NCBI GenBank assembly: GCA_019634955.1
Contig: JAHCAK010000001.1
Span: forward strand, 1-64,000
Reading direction: 5' to 3'
Source: Burkholderiales bacterium
Lineage (GTDB): Bacteria > Pseudomonadota > Gammaproteobacteria > Burkholderiales > Usitatibacteraceae
DNA: 64,000 nt
Shown here: positions 1 through 12,053 of the stretch, one piece after another
Layout: every line of letters starts with the position of its first letter
How positions within the stretch are numbered: position 1 is the stretch's first letter
The notes under the pieces: generated by a model
Seen by the model: only the letters and a program-made list of their open reading frames with translations
What the model was told of the DNA's origin: nothing
The model's database searches: none
Program-made: the position numbers and the translations under genes

Positions 1-513
1 GAGAATCTCGCCGGCGCCCATCTGCGCCATCCTCGCGGCCCAGGCCACGGCGTCCAGCCCCGTGGGCTTGCGCCCGCCGTGCGTGTAGACCTCCCAGCGG
101 CCGGGGCCGGCGGACTTCGCGTCGACGGCAACCACGATCGCCTGCGAGCCGAAGCGACCCGCCGCGTCGGCGACCAGCGCGGGATTGTCCACGGCGGCCG
201 TGTTGATGCTCACCTTGTCGGCGCCGGCATTGAGGAGCTTCCTCACGTCCTCGACCTTGCGCACGCCCCCGCCGACCGTGAGGGGGATGAAGACCTGCTC
301 GGCCACGCGCTCGATCACCGGCACGATCGTGTCGCGGGCGTCGCTGGAGGCGGTGATGTCGAGGAAGGCGAGCTCGTCGGCGCCCTCCTCGTCGTAGCGG
401 CGCGCGACCTCGACGGGGTCGCCGGCGTCGCGCAGGCTCACGAAGTTCACGCCCTTCACCACGCGGCCGGCGTGGACGTCCAGGCAGGGAATGATGCGCT
501 TGGCGAGGCCCAT
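1..513 (-). CDS. hisF: Imidazole glycerol phosphate synthase cyclase subunit HisF (3' end outside window)
   Basis: HisF closes the imidazole ring, turning PRFAR plus ammonia from HisH into imidazole glycerol phosphate and AICAR. The visible 171 residues start [13 protein letters not shown] with the catalytic Asp (D12) after the first beta strand. VGGG and a second catalytic-type Asp in VVAVDAK follow, so this is the first two thirds of a (beta/alpha)8 barrel of about 255 residues. The ATG at 513 fits the family N-terminus. It lies 36 nt downstream of hisA in the same minus-strand operon. The C-terminal third runs off the left edge, so the truncation comes from the window and is not a mutation. 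Confidence 0.97.
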   Translation of the reverse strand, partial: MGLAKRIIPCLDVHAGRVVKGVNFVSLRDAGDPVEVARRYDEEGADELAFLDITASSDARDTIVPVIERVAEQVFIPLTVGGGVRKVEDVRKLLNAGADKVSINTAAVDNPALVADAAGRFGSQAIVVAVDAKSAGPGRWEVYTHGGRKPTGLDAVAWAARMAQMGAGEIL

Positions 514-549
514 GGTCGCGCTCGGCGTGCGGCGGCTCGGACGGCCGCC

Positions 550-1287
550 TCAGGCCTCGCCGTCGGCGAGCTTCTGGGCGGCGGCGAAGTCCAGGCGCCC
601 TTCGTAGATGGCGCGCCCCGTGATGGCGCCGACGATGCCCTCGGCCTCGACCTCGCGAAGGCGCTTGACGTCCTCGAGGCTGGTGAGGCCGCCGCTCGCG
701 ATGACTGGGATCGACAGCGCCTGCGCGAGCTTGACCGTGGCCTCGACGTTCACGCCCTTGAGCATGCCGTCGCGGCCGATGTCGGTGTGGATCACCGCTT
801 CCACGCCGTAGTCCTGGAACCGCCGCGCGAGGTCCACCACGTCGTGCTTCGTGAGCTTGGACCAGCCGTCGGTGGCGACCTTGCCGTCCTTGGCGTCGAG
901 GCCGACCATGATGTGCCCCGGGAAGGCGTCGCAGGCCTCGTGCAGGAAGCCGGGGTTCTTCACCGCGGCCGTGCCGATGATCACGTAGGACACGCCGTCG
1001 TCGAGGTAGCGCTCGATGGTGTCCAGGTCGCGGATGCCGCCGCCCACCTGCACGGGGATGTCCGGGTCCACGGCGGCGATGATCGACTTGATGGCCGACT
1101 CGTTCACGGGCTTGCCGGCGAACGCGCCGTTCAGGTCGACCACGTGCATGCGCCGCGCGCCGAGCCCCGCCCAGTGCGCGGCGGTCTTACCGGGGTCGTC
1201 GGAGAAGACCATGGCCGTGGCCATGTCGCCCTGTTCGAGGCGCACGCAGCGGCCATCCTTGAGGTCGATCGCGGGAATGATCAGCAT
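550..1287 (-). CDS. hisA: Phosphoribosyl-ProFAR isomerase HisA
   Basis: HisA isomerises ProFAR to PRFAR in histidine synthesis. The 245-residue (beta/alpha)8 barrel starts [12 protein letters not shown], giving the catalytic Asp at position 8. The second acid lies in HTDIGRDG, and phosphate-binding loops VGGGIRD and ASGGL are present. The reading frame stays open 58 codons further upstream, but that stretch is Arg/Pro-rich low-complexity sequence. The ATG at 1287 gives the family N-terminus and normal length. It lies between hisH and hisF. Confidence 0.97.
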   Translation of the reverse strand: MLIIPAIDLKDGRCVRLEQGDMATAMVFSDDPGKTAAHWAGLGARRMHVVDLNGAFAGKPVNESAIKSIIAAVDPDIPVQVGGGIRDLDTIERYLDDGVSYVIIGTAAVKNPGFLHEACDAFPGHIMVGLDAKDGKVATDGWSKLTKHDVVDLARRFQDYGVEAVIHTDIGRDGMLKGVNVEATVKLAQALSIPVIASGGLTSLEDVKRLREVEAEGIVGAITGRAIYEGRLDFAAAQKLADGEA

Positions 1288-1309
1288 GGGAACGGTCGAG
1301 GCCGGATCC

Positions 1310-1945
1310 TCACGGGGTCCAGGAGGCGAAATTCTCGAGTAGCGTGAGCCCCGCGGCGCTGCTTTTCTCGGGATGGAATTGCGTCGCGAAGATGTTATCC
1401 CGCGCGATGGCCGAGGTAAAGGCGTGCGGGTAGCGCGAGACGGCCGCGGTGAGCGCCGCATCGCGGGGAACGCAATAGAAGCTGTGGACGAAATAGAACC
1501 GCGCCCCGTCGGGAATTCCCCGCCACAGGGGGTGGGGCCGGGCCTGCCAGGCCTCGTTCCAGCCCATGTGGGGGATCTTGAGCCCCGCCGCGCGGGTCTC
1601 CGCGGCGCGCGCGAAGGCGAGGACCTCGCCGGGCATGATGCCGAGGCCCGGGGTGTCGCCCTCGTCGCTGCGCTCGAAGAGCATCTGCAGGCCGATGCAC
1701 AGCCCGAGAAAGGGCCGGGATCGGGCCGCCTCCCGGACGGCGTCGCCCAGGCCGCTCTCGGCCAGGCACTTCATGCAGTCGGGCATCGCCCCCTGCCCGG
1801 GAAAGACGACCCGGTCGGCGGCGTGGATGGCCGCCGGGTCGGCGGTGATCTCCACCGCGGCGCCGGGCGCGACGTGCGCGAGCGCCTTTTGCACCGAGCG
1901 AAGGTTGCCCATCCCGTAGTCGACGATCGCGATGCGCTGTGCCAT
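1310..1945 (-). CDS. hisH: Imidazole glycerol phosphate synthase glutaminase subunit HisH
   Basis: This class I glutamine amidotransferase supplies ammonia to HisF. It has 211 residues starting [18 protein letters not shown]. The nucleophile Cys is in [12 protein letters not shown] and the catalytic His in [10 protein letters not shown], followed by the Glu. The ATG at 1945 was chosen because the longer open frame adds 46 Arg/Gly-rich residues that match nothing in the family. It is co-oriented with hisA (22 nt) and hisB (35 nt). Confidence 0.97.
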   Translation of the reverse strand: MAQRIAIVDYGMGNLRSVQKALAHVAPGAAVEITADPAAIHAADRVVFPGQGAMPDCMKCLAESGLGDAVREAARSRPFLGLCIGLQMLFERSDEGDTPGLGIMPGEVLAFARAAETRAAGLKIPHMGWNEAWQARPHPLWRGIPDGARFYFVHSFYCVPRDAALTAAVSRYPHAFTSAIARDNIFATQFHPEKSSAAGLTLLENFASWTP

Positions 1946-1980
1946 GGGTACGCCGGGACGGGCCCGGCCGGTGCGGCGGC

Positions 1981-2568
<588 letters not shown>

Positions 2569-2572
2569 GGAT

Positions 2573-3643
2573 TCAGCCGATCGCCGGGGGAAGGGCCTCG
2601 AGGAGGCGCTGGTTCTCGTCGGGGGTTCCGACCGTGAAGCGAAGGCAGTTCGCGAGCAGGGGGTGGGCGCCGTGGAGGTTCTTGACCAATATACCACGCT
2701 CCCTCAGGCCCCCGAACGCGCGCGGCGCGTCGGGCACGCGGGCGAGGACGAAGTTGGCCGCCGAGGGAAAGCGGCTCACGCCGGCGATGGCGTCCAGCCC
2801 GGCCTCGAGCACGGCGCGGTCGCGCACGATGGCGCGGGCCTGGCTGTCCAGCACCTCGTGGCGCGCGAGCAGGAAGGCGGCGGCGGCCGCCGACAGCACG
2901 TTCACGTTGTAGGGAAGCCGGACCTTGTCGAACTCCCGGAGCCAGTCGCGCGGGCCCACCGCGAGGCCCAGGCGCAGGCCGGCGAGCCCCAGCTTCGACA
3001 CCGTGCGGACCAGCACGAGGTTCGGGTGGCGCCCGACCTCGGCAAGGAAGCTCGCGCCGCCGGCGAACGGGTAGTAGGCCTCGTCCACGACGACCAGCCC
3101 GGGCGAGGCTTCCACGATCGCGAGGACGGACTCGCGCGGGAAGAGATTCCCGGTGGGGTTGTTCGGATAGGCGATCCAGGTGACCGCGGGGCGCAGCCGC
3201 TCGATCGCGGCGAGAACGGCGGGCAGGTCCGGCGTGAAGTCCGGCGCGAGCGGGATGCCGGCGTATTCCATCCCCGCCATGACGGCGCTCATGCGGTACA
3301 TCACGAACGAGGGCTCCAGCGCGAGCATCGTCGCCCCGGGTCGCGCGAGCGCCACGGCGATCATCTGCAGGATCTCGTCCGAGCCGTTGCCCAGCACCAT
3401 GTCGAGTTCGCCGGGGATGCCCATCGCGGCGCGCAGCGCGGCCTCGAGGGCGGCGTCCCGCGGGTCCGGGTAACGGTTGATCGCCACGCCCGCGAGGTGC
3501 TCCCCGAGGCTGCGGGCGAGGTCCGCGGGAAGCCGGTACGGGTTCTCCATCGCGTCGAGCTTCACGAGCCCGGCCGCGGGAGCGACGTGATAGGCGCGGA
3601 GCGCGCCGATCTCCTCGCGCACCCAGCCGTCGGGCCCCTTCAC
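2573..3643 (-). CDS. hisC: Histidinol-phosphate aminotransferase HisC
   Basis: This is a PLP-dependent fold-type I transaminase that makes histidinol phosphate from imidazole acetol phosphate. It has 356 residues. The PLP lysine is in [13 protein letters not shown], the conserved YPNNPTGN precedes it, and NGSDEILQ lies near the N-terminus. The start is a GTG at 3643 that overlaps the hisD stop in GTGA, indicating translational coupling. It lies only 4 nt before hisB. Confidence 0.96.
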   Translation of the reverse strand: MKGPDGWVREEIGALRAYHVAPAAGLVKLDAMENPYRLPADLARSLGEHLAGVAINRYPDPRDAALEAALRAAMGIPGELDMVLGNGSDEILQMIAVALARPGATMLALEPSFVMYRMSAVMAGMEYAGIPLAPDFTPDLPAVLAAIERLRPAVTWIAYPNNPTGNLFPRESVLAIVEASPGLVVVDEAYYPFAGGASFLAEVGRHPNLVLVRTVSKLGLAGLRLGLAVGPRDWLREFDKVRLPYNVNVLSAAAAAFLLARHEVLDSQARAIVRDRAVLEAGLDAIAGVSRFPSAANFVLARVPDAPRAFGGLRERGILVKNLHGAHPLLANCLRFTVGTPDENQRLLEALPPAIG

Positions 3644-4947
3644 TTCGGCCCCTCGGCCCTCAGTTCCGCGCTGCGGGCGTGCGCCTCGAGGCCTTCGGCG
3701 CGCGCGAGCGTGGTCGCGGTGGCGCCCAGCCGGATGGCGGCCTGGCGCGACACGCGGATCAGGCTGGAGCGCTTCTGGAAGTCGTACACGCCCAGCGGCG
3801 AGGAGAACCGGGCGGTGCGCGAGGTCGGCAGCACGTGGTTGGGCCCGGCGCAGTAGTCGCCGAGCGACTCGGAAGCGTGGTGCCCCATGAATATCGCGCC
3901 CGCGTGCCGCAGCTTCGGCAGCAGCGCCTCGGGGTCGTCGACGGCGAGCTCCATGTGCTCCGGCGCGATGCGATTGGCGAGCTCGCAGGCCTCGTCGAGG
4001 TCGCGCACGAGGATGATGGCGCCGCGATTGGCGAGCGAGGCCTCGATGATCCGGCGCCGCGGCATGCCGCCGATGGCGCGCCGCATCGCCTCGAGCACCC
4101 GCCCGGCGAAGCCCTCGTCGGCCGTAAGCAGGATCGACTGCGCGATCTCGTCGTGTTCGGCCTGCGAGAAGAGGTCCATCGCGACCCAGTCCGGGTTGGC
4201 CGACGCGTCGGCCACGACGAGGATCTCGGAAGGCCCGGCCACCATGTCGATGCCGACGCGCCCGAACACGCGCCGCTTGGCCGCGGCCACGTAAGCGTTG
4301 CCCGGCCCCACGATCTTGTCCACCGCCGGGACGGTCGCCGTCCCGAAGGCGAGCGCCCCCACCGCCTGCGCGCCCCCCACGCGGAAGACCCGGTCGACGC
4401 CGGCGATGCCCGCGGCGGCGAGCACGTGGTCGTTCAGGACGCCAGCGGGCGTCGGCACCACCATCACGAGCTCCGGGACGCCCGCCACCTTGGCGGCGAC
4501 CGCGTTCATGAGGACGGAGGACGGGTAGGCCGCCTTGCCGCCGGGAACGTAAAGGCCCACGCGGTCCAGGGGCGTCACCTGCTGGCCGAGCATCGTGCCG
4601 TCGGGCTCCTCGATCCGCCAGCTCTTCAGGTGCTGGTGCTCGTGGTAGGCCCGGATGCGCGCGGCCGCCGTCTCCAGCGCCTCGCGATCCGCCGCGCCGA
4701 TCCTCGCGAGCGCCGCCCGGCAGGCCGCGGCCGGCACCTCGAGATCCGCCGCCCCGGCGGGCGACCAGTTGTCGAACCGGCGCGTGTGCTCGACGAGCGC
4801 CTCGTCGCCGCGACGCTGCACGTCCGCGAGGATCGCGGCGACCGCGCGGTCCACGCCCTCGTCCTGCGCGCCCTCGAAGGCGAGGAGCCCGGCGAGCCGG
4901 GACTCGAAGTCCGGGTCGCGGGTGGAAAGCCGGCGGGGCTCAGCCAC
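3640..4947 (-). CDS. hisD: Histidinol dehydrogenase HisD
   Basis: HisD oxidises histidinol to histidine in two NAD-dependent steps with zinc. It has 435 residues, normal for the family. [24 protein letters not shown] and the C-terminal [20 protein letters not shown] are all visible. The GTG start at 4947 overlaps the end of hisG by 8 nt, and its stop overlaps the hisC start, so hisG-D-C are tightly coupled. Confidence 0.97.
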   Translation of the reverse strand: MAEPRRLSTRDPDFESRLAGLLAFEGAQDEGVDRAVAAILADVQRRGDEALVEHTRRFDNWSPAGAADLEVPAAACRAALARIGAADREALETAAARIRAYHEHQHLKSWRIEEPDGTMLGQQVTPLDRVGLYVPGGKAAYPSSVLMNAVAAKVAGVPELVMVVPTPAGVLNDHVLAAAGIAGVDRVFRVGGAQAVGALAFGTATVPAVDKIVGPGNAYVAAAKRRVFGRVGIDMVAGPSEILVVADASANPDWVAMDLFSQAEHDEIAQSILLTADEGFAGRVLEAMRRAIGGMPRRRIIEASLANRGAIILVRDLDEACELANRIAPEHMELAVDDPEALLPKLRHAGAIFMGHHASESLGDYCAGPNHVLPTSRTARFSSPLGVYDFQKRSSLIRVSRQAAIRLGATATTLARAEGLEAHARSAELRAEGPK

Positions 4948-5578
4948 GGGAGGCCCCTTCGAAGGCCTCGATGAGCGGCAGCACCTCGGCGCGCTTCACC
5001 TTCATCGAGGCGGGGTTGACGATGAGGCGGCTGGAGACGGCGAGGATCTCCTCGACGGCCTTCAGCCGGTTGGCCCGCAGGGTGCTGCCGGTGTCGACGA
5101 GATCGACGATGGCGTCGGCGAGCCCCACGAGCGGGGCGAGCTCCATCGAGCCGTAGAGCTTGATGAGGTCGACGTGGACGCCCTTGGCCGCGAAGTGCTC
5201 GCGGGCGACCTGGATGTACTTCGTGGCCACGCGCAGCCGCGCGCCCCGGCGCACCGCGGCGGGATAATCGAAGTCCTCGGGAACGGCCACCATCATGCGG
5301 CAGCGCGCGATGCCGAGATCGAGCGGCTGGTAGAGGCCGCGCCCGCCGTGCTCGATCAGCAGGTCGCGGCCGGCCACGCCGAGGTCGGCGGCGCCGTACT
5401 GCACGTACGTGGGGACGTCGGAAGCGCGCACGATGATCACGCGCACGCCGGGGTTGGCCGTCGGGAGGATGAGCTTGCGCGAGGTCTCCGGGTCCTCGGC
5501 GGGCACGATGCCGGCGGCCGCGAGGAGCGGCTTCGTCTCCTCGTAGATGCGTCCCTTCGAAAGCGCGATCGTGATCAT
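4940..5578 (-). CDS. hisG: ATP phosphoribosyltransferase, short form HisG
   Basis: HisG carries out the committed step of histidine synthesis, joining ATP and PRPP. At 212 residues it is the short form, lacking the C-terminal ACT-like regulatory domain. Short HisG enzymes work with the regulatory partner HisZ, which is not in this window. The PRPP-binding loop is at [15 protein letters not shown]. It is the first gene of the his block here, 11 nt after murA. Confidence 0.97.
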   Translation of the reverse strand: MITIALSKGRIYEETKPLLAAAGIVPAEDPETSRKLILPTANPGVRVIIVRASDVPTYVQYGAADLGVAGRDLLIEHGGRGLYQPLDLGIARCRMMVAVPEDFDYPAAVRRGARLRVATKYIQVAREHFAAKGVHVDLIKLYGSMELAPLVGLADAIVDLVDTGSTLRANRLKAVEEILAVSSRLIVNPASMKVKRAEVLPLIEAFEGASRG

Positions 5579-5588
5579 GGCCCCTTCC

Positions 5589-6845
<1,257 letters not shown>

Positions 6846-6852
6846 TTACGAG

Positions 6853-6873
6853 GGGGCCGGAAGGGCCGGCCCC
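6853..6873. repeat. 8-bp hairpin between the BolA gene and murA
   Basis: The inverted repeat GGGGCCGG (6853-6860) and CCGGCCCC (6866-6873) has a 5-nt loop and lies in the 44-nt gap between the BolA-like gene and murA. No T-run follows on the minus strand, so it is not a classical terminator. It could be an mRNA processing or pausing site, or chance in GC-rich DNA. Confidence 0.35.
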
Positions 6874-6883
6874 GGATGGCGAT

Positions 6884-7123
6884 TCAGCGGGCGGCCCACT
6901 CTTCGGGGGACAGGGTGTGCATCGAGAGCGCGTGGATCTCCTCGCGCATGCGGTCGCCGAGCGCCGCGTAGACCAGCTGGTGGCGCCGGACCCGGGCCAG
7001 CCCCGCGAAGGCGGGGCTCACGATGAGCGCCTCGAAGTGCACGCCGTCGTCGCCGCGCACGTCGAGATGGGCGCACTCGATGGCGCCGCGGATCGCTTCC
7101 TCGATGGATCGTCTGTCGGCCAT
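6884..7123 (-). CDS. BolA/IbaG-family protein
   Basis: This is a small BolA-fold protein of 79 residues, starting MADRRSIEEAIRGAIECAHL. BolA proteins pair with monothiol glutaredoxins and bind [2Fe-2S] clusters. The conserved C-terminal helix RRHQLVYAALGDRMREEIHALSMHTLSPEEW and the family His are visible. Its position beside murA and the mla operon matches E. coli ibaG (yrbA), linked to acid stress, so IbaG is more likely than BolA itself. The start at 7123 lies 8 nt downstream of the ABC permease stop. Confidence 0.9.
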   Translation of the reverse strand: MADRRSIEEAIRGAIECAHLDVRGDDGVHFEALIVSPAFAGLARVRRHQLVYAALGDRMREEIHALSMHTLSPEEWAAR

Positions 7124-7131
7124 TGGCGGCC

Positions 7132-7898
7132 TCAATGCCTCAGCTTGTAGCCCGAACGCAGCAGGCGAAGGGTCATCCATGATAGGGCACAGAGGGTGGC
7201 GCTCGCAATCGCGAGGCTCGTCCAGGGCGGGACGTCGGACTGCCCGAAGAAGGCGTAGCGGAAGCCGTCGATCGCGTAGAAGAACGGGTTCAGGTGGGAC
7301 GCGGCCTGCCAGAAGGGCGGCAGGGTGTCGACCGAGTAGAAGACGCCGGCGAGGAAGGTGAGCGGCATCACGAGGAAGTTCTGGAAGGCCGCCAGCTGGT
7401 CGAACTTCTCGGCCCAGATGCCGGCCACGATGCCCAGCGCGGCGAGGATGCCCGCGCCCGCGAAGGCGAAGGCGGCGAGCCAGAGCAGGTTCGGGAAGGG
7501 CAGCGGGACGATCCACGCGACCGCGAGGATCACGCCCGCCCCGACCACGATCGCCCGGGCGATCGCCGCCAGCAGGTAGGCGGCGAAGAGATCCACCGGC
7601 GTGAGCGGCGCGAGCAGGATGAACACGACGTTTCCGGTGATCTTCGACTGGATGAGGGACGACGAGGCGTTGGCGAACGCGTTCTGCAGCATCGACATCA
7701 TCGCCAGGCCGGGCACGAGGAACTGCGCGTACCCCACGCCGGGGAAGGCCTCCACGTGCCTCGCGAGCGCGTGGGAGAAGATCACGAGGAAGAGGATGGC
7801 CGAGAGCACGGGCGCGGCCACCGTCTGGAAGCTCACCTTCCAGAAGCGCAGCACCTCCTTACGAAGCAGCGCCGGGAACCCGCCGGTGACCATGCGCC

Positions 7899-7902
<4 letters not shown>
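7132..7902 (-). CDS. ABC-2 type transporter permease (YadH-like)
   Basis: This is an integral membrane permease of 256 residues with six predicted hydrophobic segments, starting MRRMVTGGFPALLRKEVLRF. The LRKEVLRFWKVSFQTVAAP segment resembles the N-terminus of YadH/NodJ-type ABC-2 permeases. It overlaps its ATPase partner by 4 nt (ATGA). The substrate is unknown; this pair commonly sits next to mla operons in beta- and gammaproteobacteria, suggesting an envelope lipid or polysaccharide role. Confidence 0.92.
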
Positions 7903-8828
<926 letters not shown>

Positions 8829-8830
8829 GG

Positions 8831-9133
8831 TCAGGCCCGGCAGGGCTGGATCAGGCCGGTGACGCCGTAGAGCTCGGCCAGCGAGAGAAGGTTGGCCGGG
8901 AGGTTCACGAAATAGAGGCCCTTGCCGCGGCGGGCGGCCTCGCGCCGCCATTCGAGCAGCAGCGCCACGGCGGAGGAGTCGACCTCCGTGATCGCCGAGA
9001 AGTCGATGGTGAGCCGCTCGGGGAGGTCGGGCCGGGCGCTGTAGGCCCGGCTTTCCTCGAGCACGCGGGGCAGCGTCTCGAAGGAGAGCGCTCCCTCGAG
9101 GGCCAGGACCTCGGCTTGCGCGCCTTCGCTCAC
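8831..9133 (-). CDS. mlaB: STAS-domain protein MlaB
   Basis: MlaB is the cytoplasmic STAS-domain subunit of the MlaFEDB complex, which moves phospholipid across the inner membrane. It has 100 residues, with the STAS motif LTIDFSAITEVDSSAVALLL carrying the conserved DSS. The GTG start at 9133 overlaps the mlaC stop (GTGA), so the pair is translationally coupled. Sequence in this family is diverse, and position in the mla operon strengthens the call. Confidence 0.93.
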   Translation of the reverse strand: MSEGAQAEVLALEGALSFETLPRVLEESRAYSARPDLPERLTIDFSAITEVDSSAVALLLEWRREAARRGKGLYFVNLPANLLSLAELYGVTGLIQPCRA

Positions 9134-9771
9134 TTCTTCAGGTCGACCTTCACCGGCGCCTTCGGGGCTTCCGAGGAGCGGTTGCGGTCGGCGAGCGTCT
9201 TCACCAGGCCGTCGATGCCGGACTTCTGGATCTGGTCGTTGAACGAGCTGCGGTAGGTGGTCACGAGCGACACGCCGTCGACGAGGACGTCGTAGACCTT
9301 CCAGCCGCGGTCCGACTTCTCCATGCCGTAGTCGATCGGGATGGGCTGGCCGCCCGGCTGGATCACGAGCGTCTTCACCAGCGTGTCCTTGTCGCCTGCG
9401 GCGACCCGGGCCGGCTTCACCTCGATCACCTGGTTGCGGTACTGGGAGATGGACGTCGAGTAGGTGCGCACGAGGAGGGCCTGGAACTCGCGCGTGAGTG
9501 CCTCCTTCTGGGCGTCGCTCGCCTGCGACCAGCTCCGGCCGACGGCCAGGCGCGTCATGCGCGTGAAGTCGAAGTGGGGGATGACCTTCTCCTCCACGAG
9601 GGCCTGCACCTTCTTCGGGTTGCCGTTCTGCAGCTCCTTGTCGGCCCTGATCGTCGAGAGCACCTCGTCGATGGACTTGCGCACGAGCGCGTCCGGCGCG
9701 GCGTCGGTCGCGGCGTGGGCCGGGACGAGCGTGGCGATGCTGAGGGCGAGGGTGGCGAGGATTCGTCTCAT
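9130..9771 (-). CDS. mlaC: Periplasmic phospholipid-binding protein MlaC
   Basis: MlaC shuttles phospholipid between the outer membrane MlaA complex and the inner membrane MlaFEDB complex. It has 213 residues, starting MRRILATLALSIATLVPAHA, a clear Sec signal peptide with cleavage after AHA. The body has the Tol-Tol-Ttg2 features FDFTRMTRLAVGRSW and YDVLVDGVSLVTTYRSSF. The ATG at 9771 begins the signal peptide. No mlaA is present in this window. Confidence 0.96.
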   Translation of the reverse strand: MRRILATLALSIATLVPAHAATDAAPDALVRKSIDEVLSTIRADKELQNGNPKKVQALVEEKVIPHFDFTRMTRLAVGRSWSQASDAQKEALTREFQALLVRTYSTSISQYRNQVIEVKPARVAAGDKDTLVKTLVIQPGGQPIPIDYGMEKSDRGWKVYDVLVDGVSLVTTYRSSFNDQIQKSGIDGLVKTLADRNRSSEAPKAPVKVDLKK

Positions 9772-9836
9772 GGGGGATCCTGTCGAATGCGGCACCGGCG
9801 TTGGAGCGCCCCGGCGTGCCCGGGGTTCCCGCAGCC

Positions 9837-10307
9837 TCACTTCTTCGAGCCGCCCTCCTGGGCCTGGCTGAAGAGGAACTGCCCGATCAGCCGCTCGAGG
9901 ACCATGGCCGACTGGGTGATGGTGATGCGGTCGCCCTCGGCGAGCTTCTTGTCGTCGCCTCCGGCGTCCAGGCCGACATACTGCTCGCCGAGGAGGCCGG
10001 ACGTGAGGATCGACGCGCTGGTGTCCTTGGGAAAGCCGTAGCGGGCGTCGAGCGCGAGAGTGACCGTCGCCTGGAAGCGCTCGTTGTCGAAGTTGATGTC
10101 GGCCACCCGCCCGACCAGCACGCCGGAGCTGCGCACGGGCGCGCGCACCTTGAGGCCGCCGATGTTGTCGAAGCGCGCCTCCACGCGGTAGGTCGTCCGG
10201 GCGTTGTCCGCGCCCAGGTTGCCCACCTTGAGGGCGAGCACGAGGAGGGCGGCGAAGCCCGCCAGCACGAAGGCGCCGAACCAGAGATCGATCGTCGTTC
10301 TTTCCAT
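9837..10307 (-). CDS. mlaD: MCE-domain lipid transport protein MlaD
   Basis: MlaD is an inner-membrane-anchored hexameric ring protein with a single MCE domain. It has 156 residues. One N-terminal TM helix (about residues 8-27) starts MERTTIDLWFGAFVLAGF, followed by the MCE motif VRAPVRSSGVLVGRVADI and the hydrophobic pore-helix region GLLGEQYVGLDAGG. It lies 30 nt after mlaE and 65 nt before mlaC. Confidence 0.96.
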   Translation of the reverse strand: MERTTIDLWFGAFVLAGFAALLVLALKVGNLGADNARTTYRVEARFDNIGGLKVRAPVRSSGVLVGRVADINFDNERFQATVTLALDARYGFPKDTSASILTSGLLGEQYVGLDAGGDDKKLAEGDRITITQSAMVLERLIGQFLFSQAQEGGSKK

Positions 10308-10337
10308 GGTTTCCGATGTGTCTTGGCGGCCCGACCG

Positions 10338-11135
10338 TCAGTGCGCGCCGCGCAGCAGGGAGGCGGTGAGCACGAGGTCCAGGGCGAGGATGGCGAGCGC
10401 CGAACTCACCACGGTGCGCGTCGTAGCCCCGGAGACGCCCTCGGCGGTCGGCGGGGCGTCGAAACCCTCGAATGTCGCGATCACCGTCACGGCGATTCCG
10501 AACACGAAGCTCTTGATCACGCCGTTGAGGACATCATACCGGAAGTCCACCGCGGCCTGCATTTGCGACCAGAACGCCCCGTTGTCCACGCCGATGAGCA
10601 CCACGCCCACGAGGTAGCCCCCGAAGACGCCCATCGCCGAGAACATGGCCGCGAGCAGCGGCATCGAGATCACGCCCGCCCAGAACCGCGGGGCGATCAC
10701 GCGAGCCATGGGCGAGACCGCCATCATGTCCATGGCCGTGAGCTGCTCCGTGGCCTTCATCAGGCCGATCTCGGCGGTGATCGCCGACCCGGCGCGGCTG
10801 GCGAAGAGGAGGGCGGCCACGACAGGCCCCAGCTCCCGGACGAGGGAGAGCGCGACCAGGACGCCGATGGATTCCTGCGCGCCGTATTTCTGCAGCGTCT
10901 CGAAGCCCTGCAGCCCGAGGACCATGCCGACGAAGAGGCCCGAGACGACGATGATGATGAGCGACAGCACGCCCGTGAAGTAGACCTCGCGCATCACCAG
11001 GCGGAAGCGCCTGAAGCTGGTCCCGGAGGCGGAGAGCACGAGCGCGAAGAAGCGCGCCATGGCGCCCACGCGCCAGACGTTGTCGATGAAGTTGTGGCCG
11101 ATGCGGGCGAGCGAGCGGCGCGCGCGGTCAAGCAT
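10338..11135 (-). CDS. mlaE: Phospholipid ABC transporter permease MlaE
   Basis: MlaE is the permease of the Mla retrograde phospholipid transporter. It has 265 residues with about five hydrophobic segments. Family motifs [30 protein letters not shown] and [10 protein letters not shown]-type [14 protein letters not shown] are present. It overlaps the end of mlaF by 8 nt. Confidence 0.97.
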   Translation of the reverse strand: MLDRARRSLARIGHNFIDNVWRVGAMARFFALVLSASGTSFRRFRLVMREVYFTGVLSLIIIVVSGLFVGMVLGLQGFETLQKYGAQESIGVLVALSLVRELGPVVAALLFASRAGSAITAEIGLMKATEQLTAMDMMAVSPMARVIAPRFWAGVISMPLLAAMFSAMGVFGGYLVGVVLIGVDNGAFWSQMQAAVDFRYDVLNGVIKSFVFGIAVTVIATFEGFDAPPTAEGVSGATTRTVVSSALAILALDLVLTASLLRGAH

Positions 11136-11955
11136 GGGCGGCCTCCGCGCGCGCCCGCGCGATCCCGACGTCCTCGTCGTAGGCCGGCGCCGGGTAGTGG
11201 AACGGCACCGGCCCGTCGGTCTCGCCGTGGATGAACTGGTGGACCACCGGCAGCTCGGTCGCGCGGATCTGCGCCGGCGTACCCTCGCCCACGATGCGCC
11301 CCTCGGCGACGAAGTAGAGGTAGTCCACGATCTGCAGCGACTCCACCACGTCGTGGGTCACGATGATCGAGGTGGCCCCGAGCGCGTCGTTCAGCCGCCG
11401 GATGAGGGTGCCCACCACCGACATGGAGATCGGGTCCAGGCCCGCGAAAGGCTCGTCGTACATCACGAGCATCGGGTCCATGACCACGGCGCGGGCGAGC
11501 GCCACCCGCCGCGCCATGCCGCCGGAAAGCTCCGAGGGCATCAGGTTGTGCGCGCCGCGCAGCCCCACCGCCTCGAGCTTCATGAGCACGAGGTCTCGGA
11601 CCATGTCCTCCGGCAGGCTCGCGTGCTCGCGCAGGGGGAAGGCCACGTTGTCGAAGACGGTCATGTCGGTGAAGAGCGCCCCGAACTGGAAGAGCATGCT
11701 CATGCGGCGCCGCAGGGCGTAGAGACCCTCGCGGTCCAGCTCGTGCACCGCGCGCCCGCCGACCCGCACCGCGCCGCGCGTGGGCCGCAGCTGCCCCCCG
11801 ATGAGGCGCAGCAGCGTGGTCTTGCCGCACCCGCTGCCGCCCATGATCGCCACCACCTTGCCGCGCGGCACGCGCATCGAGATGCCGTCGAGCACGGCGC
11901 GGCGCCCGTACCCGAAGGTGACGGCATCGATCTCGACCAGGTTCTCTTCGGTCAC
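11128..11955 (-). CDS. mlaF: Phospholipid ABC transporter ATP-binding protein MlaF
   Basis: This is the ATPase of the MlaFEDB complex. Walker A is [16 protein letters not shown], the signature [14 protein letters not shown] and Walker [17 protein letters not shown], with the H-loop THDVVES. The GTG at 11955 gives 275 residues, the normal length, and leaves a leader of about 30 nt after a TAGAAT box at 11994-11999. The open frame continues to a TTG at 12003, but neither start has a convincing Shine-Dalgarno. It is the first gene of the mla operon, divergent from the sigma-54 activator at 12054. Confidence 0.93.
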   Translation of the reverse strand: MTEENLVEIDAVTFGYGRRAVLDGISMRVPRGKVVAIMGGSGCGKTTLLRLIGGQLRPTRGAVRVGGRAVHELDREGLYALRRRMSMLFQFGALFTDMTVFDNVAFPLREHASLPEDMVRDLVLMKLEAVGLRGAHNLMPSELSGGMARRVALARAVVMDPMLVMYDEPFAGLDPISMSVVGTLIRRLNDALGATSIIVTHDVVESLQIVDYLYFVAEGRIVGEGTPAQIRATELPVVHQFIHGETDGPVPFHYPAPAYDEDVGIARARAEAAHA

Positions 11956-11993
11956 GCGGGGAGGGCGGATGCGGGCAAAAAGGGGGGTCAATT

Positions 11994-11999
11994 CTAGCA
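11994..11999 (-). promoter_or_regulatory. Candidate -10 box of the mla operon
   Basis: TAGAAT on the minus strand is followed about 40 nt later by the favoured mlaF GTG. No good -35 box is found at 17 bp. It lies in the roughly 100-bp divergent region shared with the sigma-54 activator gene. Confidence 0.35.
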
Positions 12000-12032
12000 G
12001 CAATCGACGGCGCCCCCGCCGCCGGCGAGCCC

Positions 12033-12038
12033 TATAAT
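12033..12038 (+). promoter_or_regulatory. Candidate -10 box (TATAAT) of the PrsR-like activator gene
   Basis: A perfect TATAAT ends 15 bp before the ATG at 12054, predicting a very short leader of roughly 8-10 nt. No recognisable -35 sits 17 bp upstream, where the DNA is GC-rich. The same small region also carries the mla promoter on the other strand. Confidence 0.4.
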
Positions 12039-12053
12039 CACCGTCGAACCGGC

